This document shows positions 42,242-51,649 of a stretch of DNA of 64,000 bases, piece by piece; within the stretch, counting starts at the first letter, position 1, and the number at the start of each line of letters is the position of its first letter. The stretch is from Hymenobacter sp. CRA2 (GTDB lineage Bacteria; Bacteroidota; Bacteroidia; Cytophagales; Hymenobacteraceae): the NCBI RefSeq assembly GCF_002007105.1, contig NZ_MVBC01000003.1:248001-312000 (forward strand), read 5' to 3'. Made by a program: the position numbers and the translations under genes. The notes below the pieces were generated by a model, which searched no databases, had not been told where the DNA came from, and saw only the letters and a list, made by a program, of their open reading frames with translations.

Positions 42242-45200
42242 TTATTCCACCACGAGGCGTGCGGCCTGCTGGCCGGAGCGCACCAGGTAGAGGCCGGCGG
42301 GCAGCCCGCGCAAATCGAGCCGGGCGGTGCCGGCCGGGAAGCGGCGCAGCACCCGGCCCTGCAGCGTGAGCAGCTGCACCTCGGCCGTGGCCGCGGCCCC
42401 AACGAGCTGCACCGAGGTCGTGGCCGGGTTGGGGAAGAGCTGCACCGCGGCCGTGGCGCCACCGGCCACGAAGCGCACTTCGGAGCGGGTTTCGGCACCA
42501 TCCTGGTCCTGCTGCACCAGGCGGTAGTATGCCCCAGCGGCTTCGGCATCCTGGTAGGCGTACTGCTGGACCGTGGTGGTGTTGCCGTGGCCGGCCACGA
42601 AGCCCAGCGCCTGCCAGCGCTGCCCGTCGTAGCTTTTCTCCACGCGGAAGCCGGCGTTGTGCTGCTCCTGCGCCGTGGCCCAGGCCAGCTGCACCTGCGC
42701 GGCCGAAGCGCGGCGGGCCGTGAAGCGCACCAGCGTCACGGGCAGCGGCTGCACCGAAAGCAGCGGGCTCACGCGGTCGAAGCGGGTGGAATTGTCCGTG
42801 GTGCCGTCGCCGAGCTGGCCACTGTAGTTGCCGCCCGTGCTCAGGAAGCCGTAGCCTTGCGTGGTGCGGCCCAGGGTGAAAACATAACCCGCTGCTACCG
42901 CCCGCCAGTCGGTGCGCAAGGTGACTTCCTGCACGGGGCTGGGCGAGTCGGTGGTGGTACCGTCGCCGAGCTGGCCAAAGCTGTTGTTGCCCCAGGCCCA
43001 CAGGGTGCCGTCGGCCTTGAGCGCCGCGGTGTGGAAACCACCCCCGCTTATGTTCGTCCAGGCAGTGGACGTACCGATTTGCACCAGGCTAGGCTGCTGG
43101 GGGGATACGGTACCATTGCCTACTTGCCCGTAGTCGTTTTTGCCCCAGCTCCACAGGGTGCCGTCAGCACGCAGGGCTACGCTGTGGTCCGTGCTGGTGC
43201 TGACCTGCACCCAGCTGGTGCCGGTGCCGACCTGCACTGGGCCAGTGAATTCCGGTGAGAAGCTAAAGCTGCCGTTGCCAAGCTGGCCGTACTGATTGTA
43301 GCCCCAGGTCCAAAGCGTGCCGTCGGCCTTGAGCGCGACCGTGTGCTGCGTGCCCGCGCTGACCTGCGTCCACGTGGTGGCCGTGCCGATTTGCGTAGGG
43401 CTGGTGCGGTTGGTGGCCGTGCCGTCGCCGAGCTGGCCAACGCCGTTGTTGCCCCAGGCCCACAGCGTGCCATCGGCGCGTATGGCCACGGTGTGGCCAT
43501 TGCCGGCGCTGACGCTTTTCCAGGTGGCGGTGCCAATCTGCACCGGCGTGGAGCGGCCGGTGGTGGAGCCGTCGCCGAGCTGGCCGAAGAGGTTGTAGCC
43601 CCAGGCCCACAGCGTGCCGTCAGCGCGTATGGCCACGGCATGGTAGGCGCCAAGGCTAACCTGCACCCAACGAGCGGCCAGATCAACCGGCGCGGGTATG
43701 ATGCGGTCGTTGGTCGTGCCGTCGCCCAGCTCACCCATACCATTTGACCCCCACATCACCAGCACGCCGTTGGGCCGGATGCCCGCACCGAAGGCGTTGC
43801 TGGAAGCCGCCAGGTTCAGCGTGACCAGGGCCGCATCGTATTGGGCGGGTGTGGGAATGTAGGTGCGCGAGTTGTAGTCGGTGCCGAGCTGGCCGTTGGA
43901 GTTTTGCCCCCAGGTCCAGAGCGTGCCGTCGGCCTTGAGGGCCAGGGTGTGGCTGCCGCCCGCGTTGATGCTGGCCCAGTCGGTGGCCGCGCCCACTTGC
44001 ACGGGAGCGGTGCGGCCGGTGGTGGTGCCGTTGCCGAGCTGGCCGCTGGCGTTCTGCCCCCAGGTCCAGAGCGTGCCGTCGGCTTTGAGGGCCACGGTGT
44101 GGTTGCTGCGGGTACTAACGCTGGCCCAGTCGGTGGCCGCGCCCACTTGAACGGGGGTGTTGCGCTGTGTGGTGGTGCCGTCGCCGAGCTGGCCTGTATT
44201 GTTGTTGCCCCAGGCCCACAGGGTGCCATCGGCGCGGATGGCTACGGTGTGGCCATTGCCGGCGCTGACGCTCTTCCAGTTAGTGGCCGCGCCCACCTGC
44301 GTAGGTGTGGTAGTGCGGGTGGTGGTGCCGTTGCCGAGCTGGCCGTTCGTGTTCTGCCCCCAGGCCCACAGGGTGCCGTCGGTCTTGAGGGCGAGCGTGT
44401 GGCTGCCGCCCGCGCTGACGCTGGCCCAGTCGGTGGCCGCGCCCACTTGCACCGGTGTGGTGCGGCCGGTGGTGGTGCCGTTGCCGAGCTGGCCGTTCGT
44501 GTTCTGCCCCCAGGCCCACAGGGTGCCGTCGGCCTTGAGGGCCAGGGTGTGGGTACCGCCCGCGCTGATGCTGGCCCAGTCGGTGGCCGCGCCCACTTGC
44601 ACCGGTGTGGTGCGGCCGGTGGTAGTGCCGTCGCCGAGCTGGCCGCTGGCGTTCTGCCCCCAGGCCCAGAGCGTGCCGTCGGCCTTGAGGGCCACGGTGT
44701 GGTTGGTGCCCGCGCTGACGCTCTTCCAGTTGGTGTCGGAGCCGATTTGCCCGGGCGTGGGACGTTGGGTGGTGGTGCCGTCGCCGAGCTGGCCGCTGGC
44801 GTTCTGCCCCCAGGCCCACAGGGTACCGTCGGCCTTGAGGGCCACGGTGTGGCTGGTGCCAGCATCGATACTAGCCCAGGTAGCTGCCAGAGGCTCCAAG
44901 GGAGAAGGACTGGAAATGAAAGTCTGGGAATAGGCCGCCGTGCCCAGCTGGCTGCTGGCGTTGTTGCCCCAGGTCCAGAGGGTGCCATCGGCCTTGAGGG
45001 CCAGGGTGTGGTTGCTGCCGCCGCTGACGCTGGCCCAGTCGGTGGCCGCGCCGATTTGTATCGGCGCGTTGCGCTGGGTGGTAGTACCGTCGCCGAGCTG
45101 GCCGGCGCCGTTGATACCCCAGGTCCAGAGCGTGCCATCAGCCTTGAGGGCCACGGTGTGGCTGCCGCCGCCGCTGACGCTCTTCCAGTCGGTGGCCGTG

Positions 45201-46024
45201 CCGATTTGCCCCGGCGTGAGGCGGTTGACGGTGGTGCCGTCGCCGCCCTGGCCGTAGAAGTTGTGGCCCCAGGTCCAGAGCGTGCCATCAGCCTTAAGGG
45301 CCACGGTGTGGCTGCCGCCCGCGCCGGTGCTGGCCCAGTCAGTGGCCGTGCCCACCTGCACCGGCGTGATGCTTCGGGCGTTGGTGCCGTTGCCGAGCTG
45401 GCCGGCGCCGTTGAACCCCCAGGTCCAGAGCGTGCCATCAGCCTTGAGGGCCACGGTGTGGCTGCTGCCCGCGCTGACGCTCTTCCAGTTGGTGGCCGTG
45501 CCGATTTGCGTGGGGCTGGTGCGGTCGGTGGTAGCGCCGTCGCCGAGCTGGTTGCTGCCGTTCTGCCCCCAGGCCCAGAGCGTGCCGTCGGCGCGGATGG
45601 CCAGCGTGTGGCTGTTGCCCGCGCTGACGCTCTTCCAGTCGGTGGCCGTGCCGATTTGTATCGGGGCGTTGCGCTGGGAGGTGGTGCCGTCGCCGAGCTG
45701 GCCAGAGATGTTGTAACCCCAGGCCCACAGGGTGCCGTCGGTCTTGAGGGCCACGGTGTAGCTGGTGCCCGCGCTGACGCTCTTCCAGTTGGTGGCCGAG
45801 CCCACCTGGGCCGGTGTGGAGCGGGTGGTGGTGGTGCCGTCGCCGAGCTGGCCGTTGGTGTTGTTGCCCCAGGCCCACAGGGTGCCGTCGGGGTGAATGG
45901 CTACCGTGTGGTTGCCGCCGGCACTAACGGTACCGGGCAGCACCTGTGCGGCCAGGGGCGGGGCCAGCAGCCCGCAGGCGAGCAGCAAGAGCAGCCATAG
46001 GCGCGAAGAGAAAAAGTGCTTCAT
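42242..46024 (-). CDS. RCC1-repeat secreted protein with T9SS type A tail
   Basis: A 1260-residue exported protein. A signal peptide (1-27, ending PLAAQ) precedes about 21 RCC1-type repeats of about 50 residues, 19 of them with the core DGTLW(A/T/S)WG followed by GQLGDGT, which should fold as successive seven-bladed propellers. A fibronectin-like linker (about 1080-1180) follows, then the type A sorting domain (LFPNPATTSVQLV ... GLPAGLYLVRS). The ATG at 46024 is chosen for the signal peptide. A surface recognition role is inferred. Confidence 0.92.
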   Translation of the reverse strand: MKHFFSSRLWLLLLLACGLLAPPLAAQVLPGTVSAGGNHTVAIHPDGTLWAWGNNTNGQLGDGTTTTRSTPAQVGSATNWKSVSAGTSYTVALKTDGTLWAWGYNISGQLGDGTTSQRNAPIQIGTATDWKSVSAGNSHTLAIRADGTLWAWGQNGSNQLGDGATTDRTSPTQIGTATNWKSVSAGSSHTVALKADGTLWTWGFNGAGQLGNGTNARSITPVQVGTATDWASTGAGGSHTVALKADGTLWTWGHNFYGQGGDGTTVNRLTPGQIGTATDWKSVSGGGSHTVALKADGTLWTWGINGAGQLGDGTTTQRNAPIQIGAATDWASVSGGSNHTLALKADGTLWTWGNNASSQLGTAAYSQTFISSPSPLEPLAATWASIDAGTSHTVALKADGTLWAWGQNASGQLGDGTTTQRPTPGQIGSDTNWKSVSAGTNHTVALKADGTLWAWGQNASGQLGDGTTTGRTTPVQVGAATDWASISAGGTHTLALKADGTLWAWGQNTNGQLGNGTTTGRTTPVQVGAATDWASVSAGGSHTLALKTDGTLWAWGQNTNGQLGNGTTTRTTTPTQVGAATNWKSVSAGNGHTVAIRADGTLWAWGNNNTGQLGDGTTTQRNTPVQVGAATDWASVSTRSNHTVALKADGTLWTWGQNASGQLGNGTTTGRTAPVQVGAATDWASINAGGSHTLALKADGTLWTWGQNSNGQLGTDYNSRTYIPTPAQYDAALVTLNLAASSNAFGAGIRPNGVLVMWGSNGMGELGDGTTNDRIIPAPVDLAARWVQVSLGAYHAVAIRADGTLWAWGYNLFGQLGDGSTTGRSTPVQIGTATWKSVSAGNGHTVAIRADGTLWAWGNNGVGQLGDGTATNRTSPTQIGTATTWTQVSAGTQHTVALKADGTLWTWGYNQYGQLGNGSFSFSPEFTGPVQVGTGTSWVQVSTSTDHSVALRADGTLWSWGKNDYGQVGNGTVSPQQPSLVQIGTSTAWTNISGGGFHTAALKADGTLWAWGNNSFGQLGDGTTTDSPSPVQEVTLRTDWRAVAAGYVFTLGRTTQGYGFLSTGGNYSGQLGDGTTDNSTRFDRVSPLLSVQPLPVTLVRFTARRASAAQVQLAWATAQEQHNAGFRVEKSYDGQRWQALGFVAGHGNTTTVQQYAYQDAEAAGAYYRLVQQDQDGAETRSEVRFVAGGATAAVQLFPNPATTSVQLVGAAATAEVQLLTLQGRVLRRFPAGTARLDLRGLPAGLYLVRSGQQAARLVVE
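42950..45920. repeat. Long array of about 156-bp coding repeats
   Basis: The RCC1 units are highly similar also at DNA level, for example neighbouring units at 44461-44640 and 44581-44700 share long identical runs such as GTCGGTGGCCGCGCCCACTT. Such an array can expand or shrink by recombination without frameshift if whole units are exchanged. Confidence 0.8.
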
Positions 46025-46245
46025 GCAATAAGTAGGTGGCAAAGACAGGTGGATAAGCTGGTAAAGTTCAGGTAGAAAAAGTTAGGCATCAACCCAAAGC
46101 TGGTATTGTGCAACTTCTATTTTCTACGCACTTTACCCCCACTTACCCCGTCCTATCCGCCTGGCCCGGGCCCCCTTACACACCGCGCTTACCCCGCCCC
46201 GGCCGCCTGTCTTATTTCAACCATTCTTACCCCTTACCCGCCGTT

Positions 46246-46731
46246 ATGGGCAACACATTCCACCAGGACATTCCCGCCGACGTGCTGCAGCGCGTCCAGT
46301 CCGCGCTCGACACCATCAAAGCCGAGCTGGCGCCCTACCTCGTCTCGCTCACCCCCGAGGAGCGCAAAACCATGCTGCGCATGGCCGACAAAACCGTGGC
46401 CTTCGTGCAGAAGACCACCGACTACGCCACCACCAACCCCGCCTTCGTGCCCGCTTTCGTGGAGCTGGCCGAGCTGAAACAGGACGCGGCCGCCCTCGAC
46501 GGCCTCACGCCCCTGCACCAGCAGCTGGAGCAGCTGGCCCTCGACGTGGATTCCACCATGATGACGGCCGGCTCCGAGGCCTACGGCAACGCCCTGACCA
46601 TCTACAACAACATCAAGTTTATGGCCCAGAACCGGCAGCCCGGCGCCCAGGCCGCCTTCGACGACCTGCGCCAGCGCTTCGCCGGCCAGGGCCAGCGCAA
46701 GGCCCCGGCCGCCAAGCCAGCGGCCAATTAA
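46246..46731 (+). CDS. Hypothetical helical protein
   Basis: A 161-residue soluble protein, largely helical (DVLQRVQSALDTIKAELAPY; EERKTMLRMADKTVAFVQK) with a basic Ala/Pro/Lys tail, without signal peptide. I recognise no family. The ATG at 46246 is taken because upstream in-frame codons encode a proline-rich, non-conserved-looking stretch from 46108. It converges with the restriction-modification gene. Confidence 0.7.
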   Translation: MGNTFHQDIPADVLQRVQSALDTIKAELAPYLVSLTPEERKTMLRMADKTVAFVQKTTDYATTNPAFVPAFVELAELKQDAAALDGLTPLHQQLEQLALDVDSTMMTAGSEAYGNALTIYNNIKFMAQNRQPGAQAAFDDLRQRFAGQGQRKAPAAKPAAN

Positions 46732-46744
46732 GCCAACCGGGTAG

Positions 46745-46795
46745 CCAAAAAGACGAACGAGTTCGGGTCCGACCCGAACTCGTTCGTCTTTTTGG
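46745..46795. terminator. Perfect 25-bp inverted repeat (bidirectional terminator)
   Basis: Arms 46745-46769 and 46771-46795 are exact complements around a single base, with A-run and T-run at the ends (CCAAAAAGACGAACGAG / CTCGTTCGTCTTTTTGG). It lies 14 bp after the stop of the helical protein gene. An 18-base part of the right arm is repeated at 46890-46907. Confidence 0.8.
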
Positions 46796-46860
46796 GCAAC
46801 GGAGTAGCCACCGCGGCTACCCGGTTCGGCGCGGTGGCTGCTGCGGTAGCCGCCGGAACA

Positions 46861-46910
46861 AACGAGTTGGCCGCGGCACCGAACTCGTTCGTCTTTTGGG
46901 CTACTGAGTT
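46861..46910. repeat. Degenerate second copy of the terminator hairpin
   Basis: AACGAGTTGGCCGCGGCACC followed by GAACTCGTTCGTCTTTTGGG forms a weaker hairpin related to 46745-46795 and lies 25 bp from the stop of the minus-strand restriction-modification gene. Confidence 0.55.
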
Positions 46911-46934
46911 AGTCGCCGCGGCTACTGCGCCGGC

Positions 46935-49766
46935 TTAGCTGCTGGCAGCGGCCTTGCGGCGCGGGCCGGTTTTGGCCGGCTTGGGCGCCGGGGCCAGCGG
47001 GGCGGCCAGCTGCCGGTACTGCTCGAAAAGGAATTCCAGCCGGCTCAGCTCGGTGGGGAAGGCCGCGGGGCGGTAGCAGAGGTCCACGGCGCGGTCCAGC
47101 TCCTGGTGGGCCTTCACCAGCGCGGGCGGCATGGTGAGCGGGTCGTAGAGGGTGGCCAGGGACTCGGCGGGGAACCCGGCCCGCACCGCCAGCACCTGCC
47201 GGGCCTTGGCTTCCACGGCCGCTACTTGCTTGGGCGTGGGCGCGGTGGGGAAGGGGAAGTTGTTGTAGACGAGGGTGCCGGAGTAGCGGAAGTCGCTCTT
47301 GATTCGGCCGCATATCTGTCGCGTCCACGCCATATGCATAGCTGAGGAAAGCAGACCAAACAGATAAGGTGAGGCATTGGGAATGCACATGCATGAGTCC
47401 CCGATAATCACCTCTGATGGAAGGAAGCCAAAGGGAATGTACCGTCTGTTTTCAGAGGAATGGCGCGGAATGAGTAGGTAGTCGCTAGTAGGCTGACGAG
47501 ACTGGCCGAACAGGGTAGGGAACTGCCCCATTCTTACAGTATCGGCCTTCGTGCTAGCAAGTCGGAAGGTGCGTACCTGTTCAACCCGTTGCTCAACGAT
47601 GGGCAACTTTTTTAGGACCGAGGGAGCTATTCCGGCAAGCCATAAGCACCAGCGCTTTTCACCACGTAGAAATTCCTGGGCACCTAGAAATGGTTTGACA
47701 TAAGGACCGGCTGCTGGCTCCGCAGCTAATAATTCTTCTTTCTCAGAATCGGTCAGAAAGAAGTGTCCACCATCGACAGGCTTATTTCCATTTACCATTT
47801 CCGGCACTTGGCACAACGGCTTGGTGCGACCTATTACAAAGGCGTCTGGAGCGTCTATTAAATATGGGTTAATATGGCTGACAACCCGCCGCAGTGGTTC
47901 TGACTTAGGTGTCTCATAGTCAAAAAGCACGCGAGATGGAACGTCTTGCGGCCCAAAACCAACTATGACGCAAAAAACCTGCGCATTTCCCCTCGCTTCA
48001 TTATTCCATTTAAAGGTTCGATGAGCAAAGTGGATTTGGATGCCGAAGCGACCGGTCAATTCACCCCATAGGATGCCTGCTTGTTCTCCTTGTACGATTG
48101 AATTCGTGCTTACCAGGGCAGCTTTAATAGCTGTGCCCTGCATAAGCTGAGATGCTTTATAAAACCAGCCTGCTACGTAATCCAATAAGCCAGCAGAGCC
48201 TATGCTTTTAAGCAAATGCGTAAGCTCTGCTTTCTGTTCTTTGTTTTGGAGATGATAGCCGATAAACGGCGGATTGCCCAGAATGTAGGTATCCGCCCCT
48301 ACGCCGCTTGAGTCGCCGAGTCGCCGAGTCGCCGAGTCGCCGACGTATTGTAAATCGTTCAAGTTCAGCACATCTTTCCAATTCACCAAGAGCGCGTTGC
48401 CGTGCACGATTTTGGCGGTGCGCGTCAGGGGCAGGCGGGCGTAGTAGGTGCCGAAGGCTTCGGAGAAGCGCATGTTCATCTGGTGGTCCATCAGCCACAT
48501 GGCCACTTCGGCAATGCGGGCGGGGAATTCCTCCACCTCGATGCCGTAGGCCTGGTCGACCTGCACGCGGGCCAGCAGCGTGAGGTTGACGGTTTGGCGT
48601 GAAGGGCCGGCCGGGTACTGGCGGTCCAGAATCTCGAACTCCAGGCGGCGCAGCTCGCGGTAGGTCACCACCAGGAAGTTGCCGCAGCCGCACGAGGGGT
48701 CGAGGAAGCGGGTGCGCTCCAGGCGGCGGTGCAGGGCATCGAGCTTGCGCCGGTCGTGGCCGGCGGCGTGCAGCTCCTGCTCCATCTCGTCAAGAAACAG
48801 CCCGCGGATGACCTTGAGGATGTTCGTCTCGGAGGTGTAGTGCGCGCCCAGGTTGCGGCGCTTCACCGGGTCGGTCACCGACTGGAACAACGACCCGAAG
48901 ATGGCCGGCGAAATGCGCGACCAGTCGAAGTAGGTGCAGCGCACGAGCTGCTGGCGCAGGGCCGCGTCGAAGGCCGGGAAGGGGAAGTACTCGGTAAAGA
49001 GGCTGCCGTTGACGTAGGGCAGCTCGCGCAGGTAGTCGGGCAGGGTGCGCTGGCGCTGGGCGGCGGGCTGGTCGAGCACCTCAAACCACTGCGCGAGGCG
49101 CGTGCCCACGTCGGAGCCATCCTCGCGGGTGTGCTCTTCGAGGAAGGCCCGGAAGGCGTCTTTTTCGAAGATGCCGGTGTCTTCGGCAAACAGGCAGAAG
49201 AGCACGCGCACCAGTAGCACCTCCAGCTTGTGGCCCTGGTAGCCGTTGTGCAGCAGGGCGTCGTGCAGGGCGCCCATCAGCTCGGCCGCCTGAATGTTGG
49301 CGGGGTCTTCGGCGGCGTACTGGCGCTTCTGGTAGCCGGTGAGGAAGGCGAATAGGTGCAGGTGCTGGTGCAGCTCTTCCAGCGGAAACTCGTGCTGCTG
49401 GCCTTCCTCCAGGTCGTAGAGGCGGAAGCGGGCGAAGTCGGAGACGAGAATGTACTTGGGCAGCTCATAGTCCTTCAGGCCGGGGAAGTAGTCGATGGCC
49501 TGCTGGTAGGCGCGGTCCAGGTCTTTGCCCTTGGACTTGTGCTCCACCAGCAAAGTGCCCTTCCAGAATAAATCGATGAAGCCCTGCTTGCCGGAAAGCT
49601 TCTTGACGGGCTCCTCGAAGGAAGCTACGCGGCGGCGGTTCAGGCCGAACACGTTGAAGAAGTCGATCCAGAAGGCCTTGGCCTCGGCATGTTCGCGGGT
49701 TTCGCCCTGCCATTCCTGGGCAAAGCGGATGGCGCGGTCTTTTAATTCGGATAGGGAAAGGGGCAT
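46935..49766 (-). CDS. MmeI-family (type IIG/IIL) restriction-modification enzyme
   Basis: A 943-residue single-chain enzyme that both methylates one strand of its site and cuts at a distance, close in length to MmeI (919). Nuclease PD-(D/E)xK: Asp65, Glu75 and Lys77 in GFIDLFWKGTLLVEHKS. A helical connector (about 150-330) is followed by the adenine methyltransferase with motif I DPSCGCGNF (about 355) and motif IV GNPPF (about 496), then the target-recognition domain (about 640-870). I use the ATG at 49766, matching MmeI. Residues about 475-486 are encoded by four 8-bp repeats. The specificity cannot be read by eye. Confidence 0.93.
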   Translation of the reverse strand: MPLSLSELKDRAIRFAQEWQGETREHAEAKAFWIDFFNVFGLNRRRVASFEEPVKKLSGKQGFIDLFWKGTLLVEHKSKGKDLDRAYQQAIDYFPGLKDYELPKYILVSDFARFRLYDLEEGQQHEFPLEELHQHLHLFAFLTGYQKRQYAAEDPANIQAAELMGALHDALLHNGYQGHKLEVLLVRVLFCLFAEDTGIFEKDAFRAFLEEHTREDGSDVGTRLAQWFEVLDQPAAQRQRTLPDYLRELPYVNGSLFTEYFPFPAFDAALRQQLVRCTYFDWSRISPAIFGSLFQSVTDPVKRRNLGAHYTSETNILKVIRGLFLDEMEQELHAAGHDRRKLDALHRRLERTRFLDPSCGCGNFLVVTYRELRRLEFEILDRQYPAGPSRQTVNLTLLARVQVDQAYGIEVEEFPARIAEVAMWLMDHQMNMRFSEAFGTYYARLPLTRTAKIVHGNALLVNWKDVLNLNDLQYVGDSATRRLGDSSGVGADTYILGNPPFIGYHLQNKEQKAELTHLLKSIGSAGLLDYVAGWFYKASQLMQGTAIKAALVSTNSIVQGEQAGILWGELTGRFGIQIHFAHRTFKWNNEARGNAQVFCVIVGFGPQDVPSRVLFDYETPKSEPLRRVVSHINPYLIDAPDAFVIGRTKPLCQVPEMVNGNKPVDGGHFFLTDSEKEELLAAEPAAGPYVKPFLGAQEFLRGEKRWCLWLAGIAPSVLKKLPIVEQRVEQVRTFRLASTKADTVRMGQFPTLFGQSRQPTSDYLLIPRHSSENRRYIPFGFLPSEVIIGDSCMCIPNASPYLFGLLSSAMHMAWTRQICGRIKSDFRYSGTLVYNNFPFPTAPTPKQVAAVEAKARQVLAVRAGFPAESLATLYDPLTMPPALVKAHQELDRAVDLCYRPAAFPTELSRLEFLFEQYRQLAAPLAPAPKPAKTGPRRKAAASS
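48310..48343. repeat. (GAGTCGCC)x4 tract inside the restriction-modification gene
   Basis: Four exact 8-bp units at 48310-48341 plus two bases. The unit length is not a multiple of three, so any gain or loss shifts the frame. With one unit lost, the frame continues only to a stop at 48208-48210, before methyltransferase motif IV is read. Confidence 0.9.
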
Positions 49767-49920
49767 AGGGGAGAGTAGGAGGGGCGAGTTTGGGAGAGTA
49801 GGTGGGTGGGCGTTTGGGGGATGGGAGGGGCGGAAGATACGCCCCCGGGTGGCAGGGGGCAAACAAACGCCCGGCCGCTGCGCAAGGCAGCGGCCGGGCG
49901 GGACCGGGCGGGGCGCAGCC

Positions 49921-50787
49921 CTACTGCAGGCGGGCGCAGGTGCAGTACGCCCGAACGGCGCGGCCGCTGGAAGACGCGTTTGTAACCGTGACGCGCCAGC
50001 TGTGCTCGGGGTCGGCGGGGTCGGGGCCGCTGTAGTTGACGGTAATGTCCTTGACGGCCGAATTGAAGTCGCGGTGGCCGCCGCCGCCGCCCAGCACCCG
50101 CATCCCGCCGGGGCACGAGAGAATGATATTTTTGAGGCCGTTGCCCAAAACGTTTTGATCAGTCACTAGCTGGGTATAGCCCAGGAGGGCCTGGCCCCGC
50201 ACGGCCACGTCGCCGTTCACGTCCAGCGTCGATTGCGGATTGACGGTGCCGATGCCCACGTTGCCGCTGGCGGCGATGCGCAGGCGCTCTTGCCAGCCAA
50301 GGGCGGTGCCGGTAAAAAAGCGGTGCACGCCCACGTTGGCGTTGTTGGGGCCGGCGTAGTAATCGAGCTGCCCGCCGGTGCTGTGGCTGAGCTTCGAGCC
50401 GTTGGCGCCGCCGCCCTGCGTGAAATAGATCTTGTCGGCGTCGTTGGTGCTGTAGCGCAGGGGCTGGGTGGCGGTGTGGTTGCCGAGGTTGTCGCCGGTT
50501 TTGGTTTTGTCGGGGATGTAGAACCACCGGCCGCCGAGGGCGTACCAGAAGCCTTTGCGCCCGTCGGTCTGGAACACCATCAGCCCGTCGGGCGGGGCGC
50601 TGATACCGGTGCGCTGCACCGAGTCCAGGCGCGGAATGAGCAGGCCCTTGTCTGAGGCGCTGATGTCCAGGGCGGCTTTGGGGTTGGGCGTAGTGGTGCC
50701 GATACCGACGGAGCCAGCAGGTGCGTGGGCGTAGGCCGCAGTGCCGACGAGCAGTAGGGGAAATAGGAACGGATAAAGTGTTTTCAT
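49921..50787 (-). CDS. Secreted repeat protein resembling tail-fibre heads
   Basis: A 288-residue protein with signal peptide (1-20, ending AYAHA). VGIGTTTPNPKAALDISASD at about 25-44 and VGIGTVNPQSTLDVNGDVAV at about 180-199 are the repeated beta-helix-like motif of Bacteroidota secreted proteins that resemble phage tail-fibre modules. Two C-terminal cysteines (CTC) could be oxidised. No T9SS tail is evident. I use the ATG at 50787; a longer frame up to 51072 lacks a signal. Confidence 0.75.
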   Translation of the reverse strand: MKTLYPFLFPLLLVGTAAYAHAPAGSVGIGTTTPNPKAALDISASDKGLLIPRLDSVQRTGISAPPDGLMVFQTDGRKGFWYALGGRWFYIPDKTKTGDNLGNHTATQPLRYSTNDADKIYFTQGGGANGSKLSHSTGGQLDYYAGPNNANVGVHRFFTGTALGWQERLRIAASGNVGIGTVNPQSTLDVNGDVAVRGQALLGYTQLVTDQNVLGNGLKNIILSCPGGMRVLGGGGGHRDFNSAVKDITVNYSGPDPADPEHSWRVTVTNASSSGRAVRAYCTCARLQ

Positions 50788-51001
50788 GGGGGCTGGAGGC
50801 GAATAGCAGCCCAAGGTGCGCCGCTTCGGGCGGGCTGGCCCGGCTGTATAAGTCACGGCTGGCTTTTGGTAGGGCAACGACGCAATTCGGTAAGTCGCCG
50901 CGCGGCGGACCGGGCGGCGGAACATTCGTTTCCCGAACCGGCTTACCTTGCCAAACCGGCCGCTTCCGTGCCCGTTTTCTTCACTTCTTCCCTGCCCGGC
51001 A

Positions 51002-51601
51002 ATGTCCAACCAAACCACTGCCCTGCCGACCCCCGAACAATTCAATGCCCTGGTTCGCGCCCGGCGCAGCATTCAGCCCCTGCAGTTCGAGCCCGGCCGC
51101 GTGGTGCCCGACGAGGTGGTGCGCGAGCTGCTGGAAAACGCCAACTGGGCGCCCACCCACAAGCGCACCGAGCCCTGGCGCTTCGTGGTGTTCACCGGGG
51201 CGGGCCTGCAGCGGCTGGCCACGTTCCAGTCGGAGCTGTACCGCAGCTGGGCCGGCGCGTCCGTCGACGAGAAGAAGGCGCAGAAGCTGGCTCAGAACCC
51301 GTTGCTGGCCTCGCATGTCATTGCTATCGGGCTGAAGCGCCACCACATCCTGCCCGAAATCGAGGAAGTGGAAGCCGTGGCCTGCGCCGTGCAAAACCTG
51401 CACCTCTCGGCCGTGACCCACGGCCTGGGCGGCTACTGGGGCTCGGGCGGCATCACCTACATGGAAGCGGCCAAGCCCTTCTTCGGCCTGGATAAGGAGG
51501 ATCAGCTGCTCGGCTTCTTCTACCTCGGCTACGTGCAAAACGCGCCCGGCCGCAACATCCGCAAACCCATCGAGGAAAAGGTAACCTGGGTGCGGGAGTA
51601 G
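51002..51601 (+). CDS. Nitroreductase-family protein
   Basis: A 199-residue FMN-dependent oxidoreductase. RARRSIQPLQFEPG at about 15, ANWAPTHKRTEPWRFVVF at about 44 and GLGGYWGSGG at about 140 are the flavin-site segments. Substrates may be nitro compounds or quinones; the sequence does not tell. The ATG at 51002 aligns with the family start. It is divergent from the secreted protein gene. Confidence 0.9.
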   Translation: MSNQTTALPTPEQFNALVRARRSIQPLQFEPGRVVPDEVVRELLENANWAPTHKRTEPWRFVVFTGAGLQRLATFQSELYRSWAGASVDEKKAQKLAQNPLLASHVIAIGLKRHHILPEIEEVEAVACAVQNLHLSAVTHGLGGYWGSGGITYMEAAKPFFGLDKEDQLLGFFYLGYVQNAPGRNIRKPIEEKVTWVRE

Positions 51602-51649
51602 GGGCCGCATTGCCCGTTGTGGGTTGCCCGTTGTCGGGCGACAATCCAG

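Noticed and set aside
42950-45920. Regular repeats resembling a CRISPR array
   Set aside because: The units are about 156 bp, lie in frame in one gene and encode RCC1 motifs; there are no short repeats with unique spacers and no cas genes.
46935-49766. The restriction-modification gene as BREX PglX or a DISARM methylase
   Set aside because: The N-terminal D-X9-ExK nuclease motif, the length and the overall sequence pattern are those of MmeI, and no BREX or DISARM partner genes are adjacent.
49921-50787. Secreted VGIGT-repeat protein as evidence for a prophage
   Set aside because: It has a signal peptide and no phage structural, lysis or integrase genes are nearby; such proteins are common in Bacteroidota.
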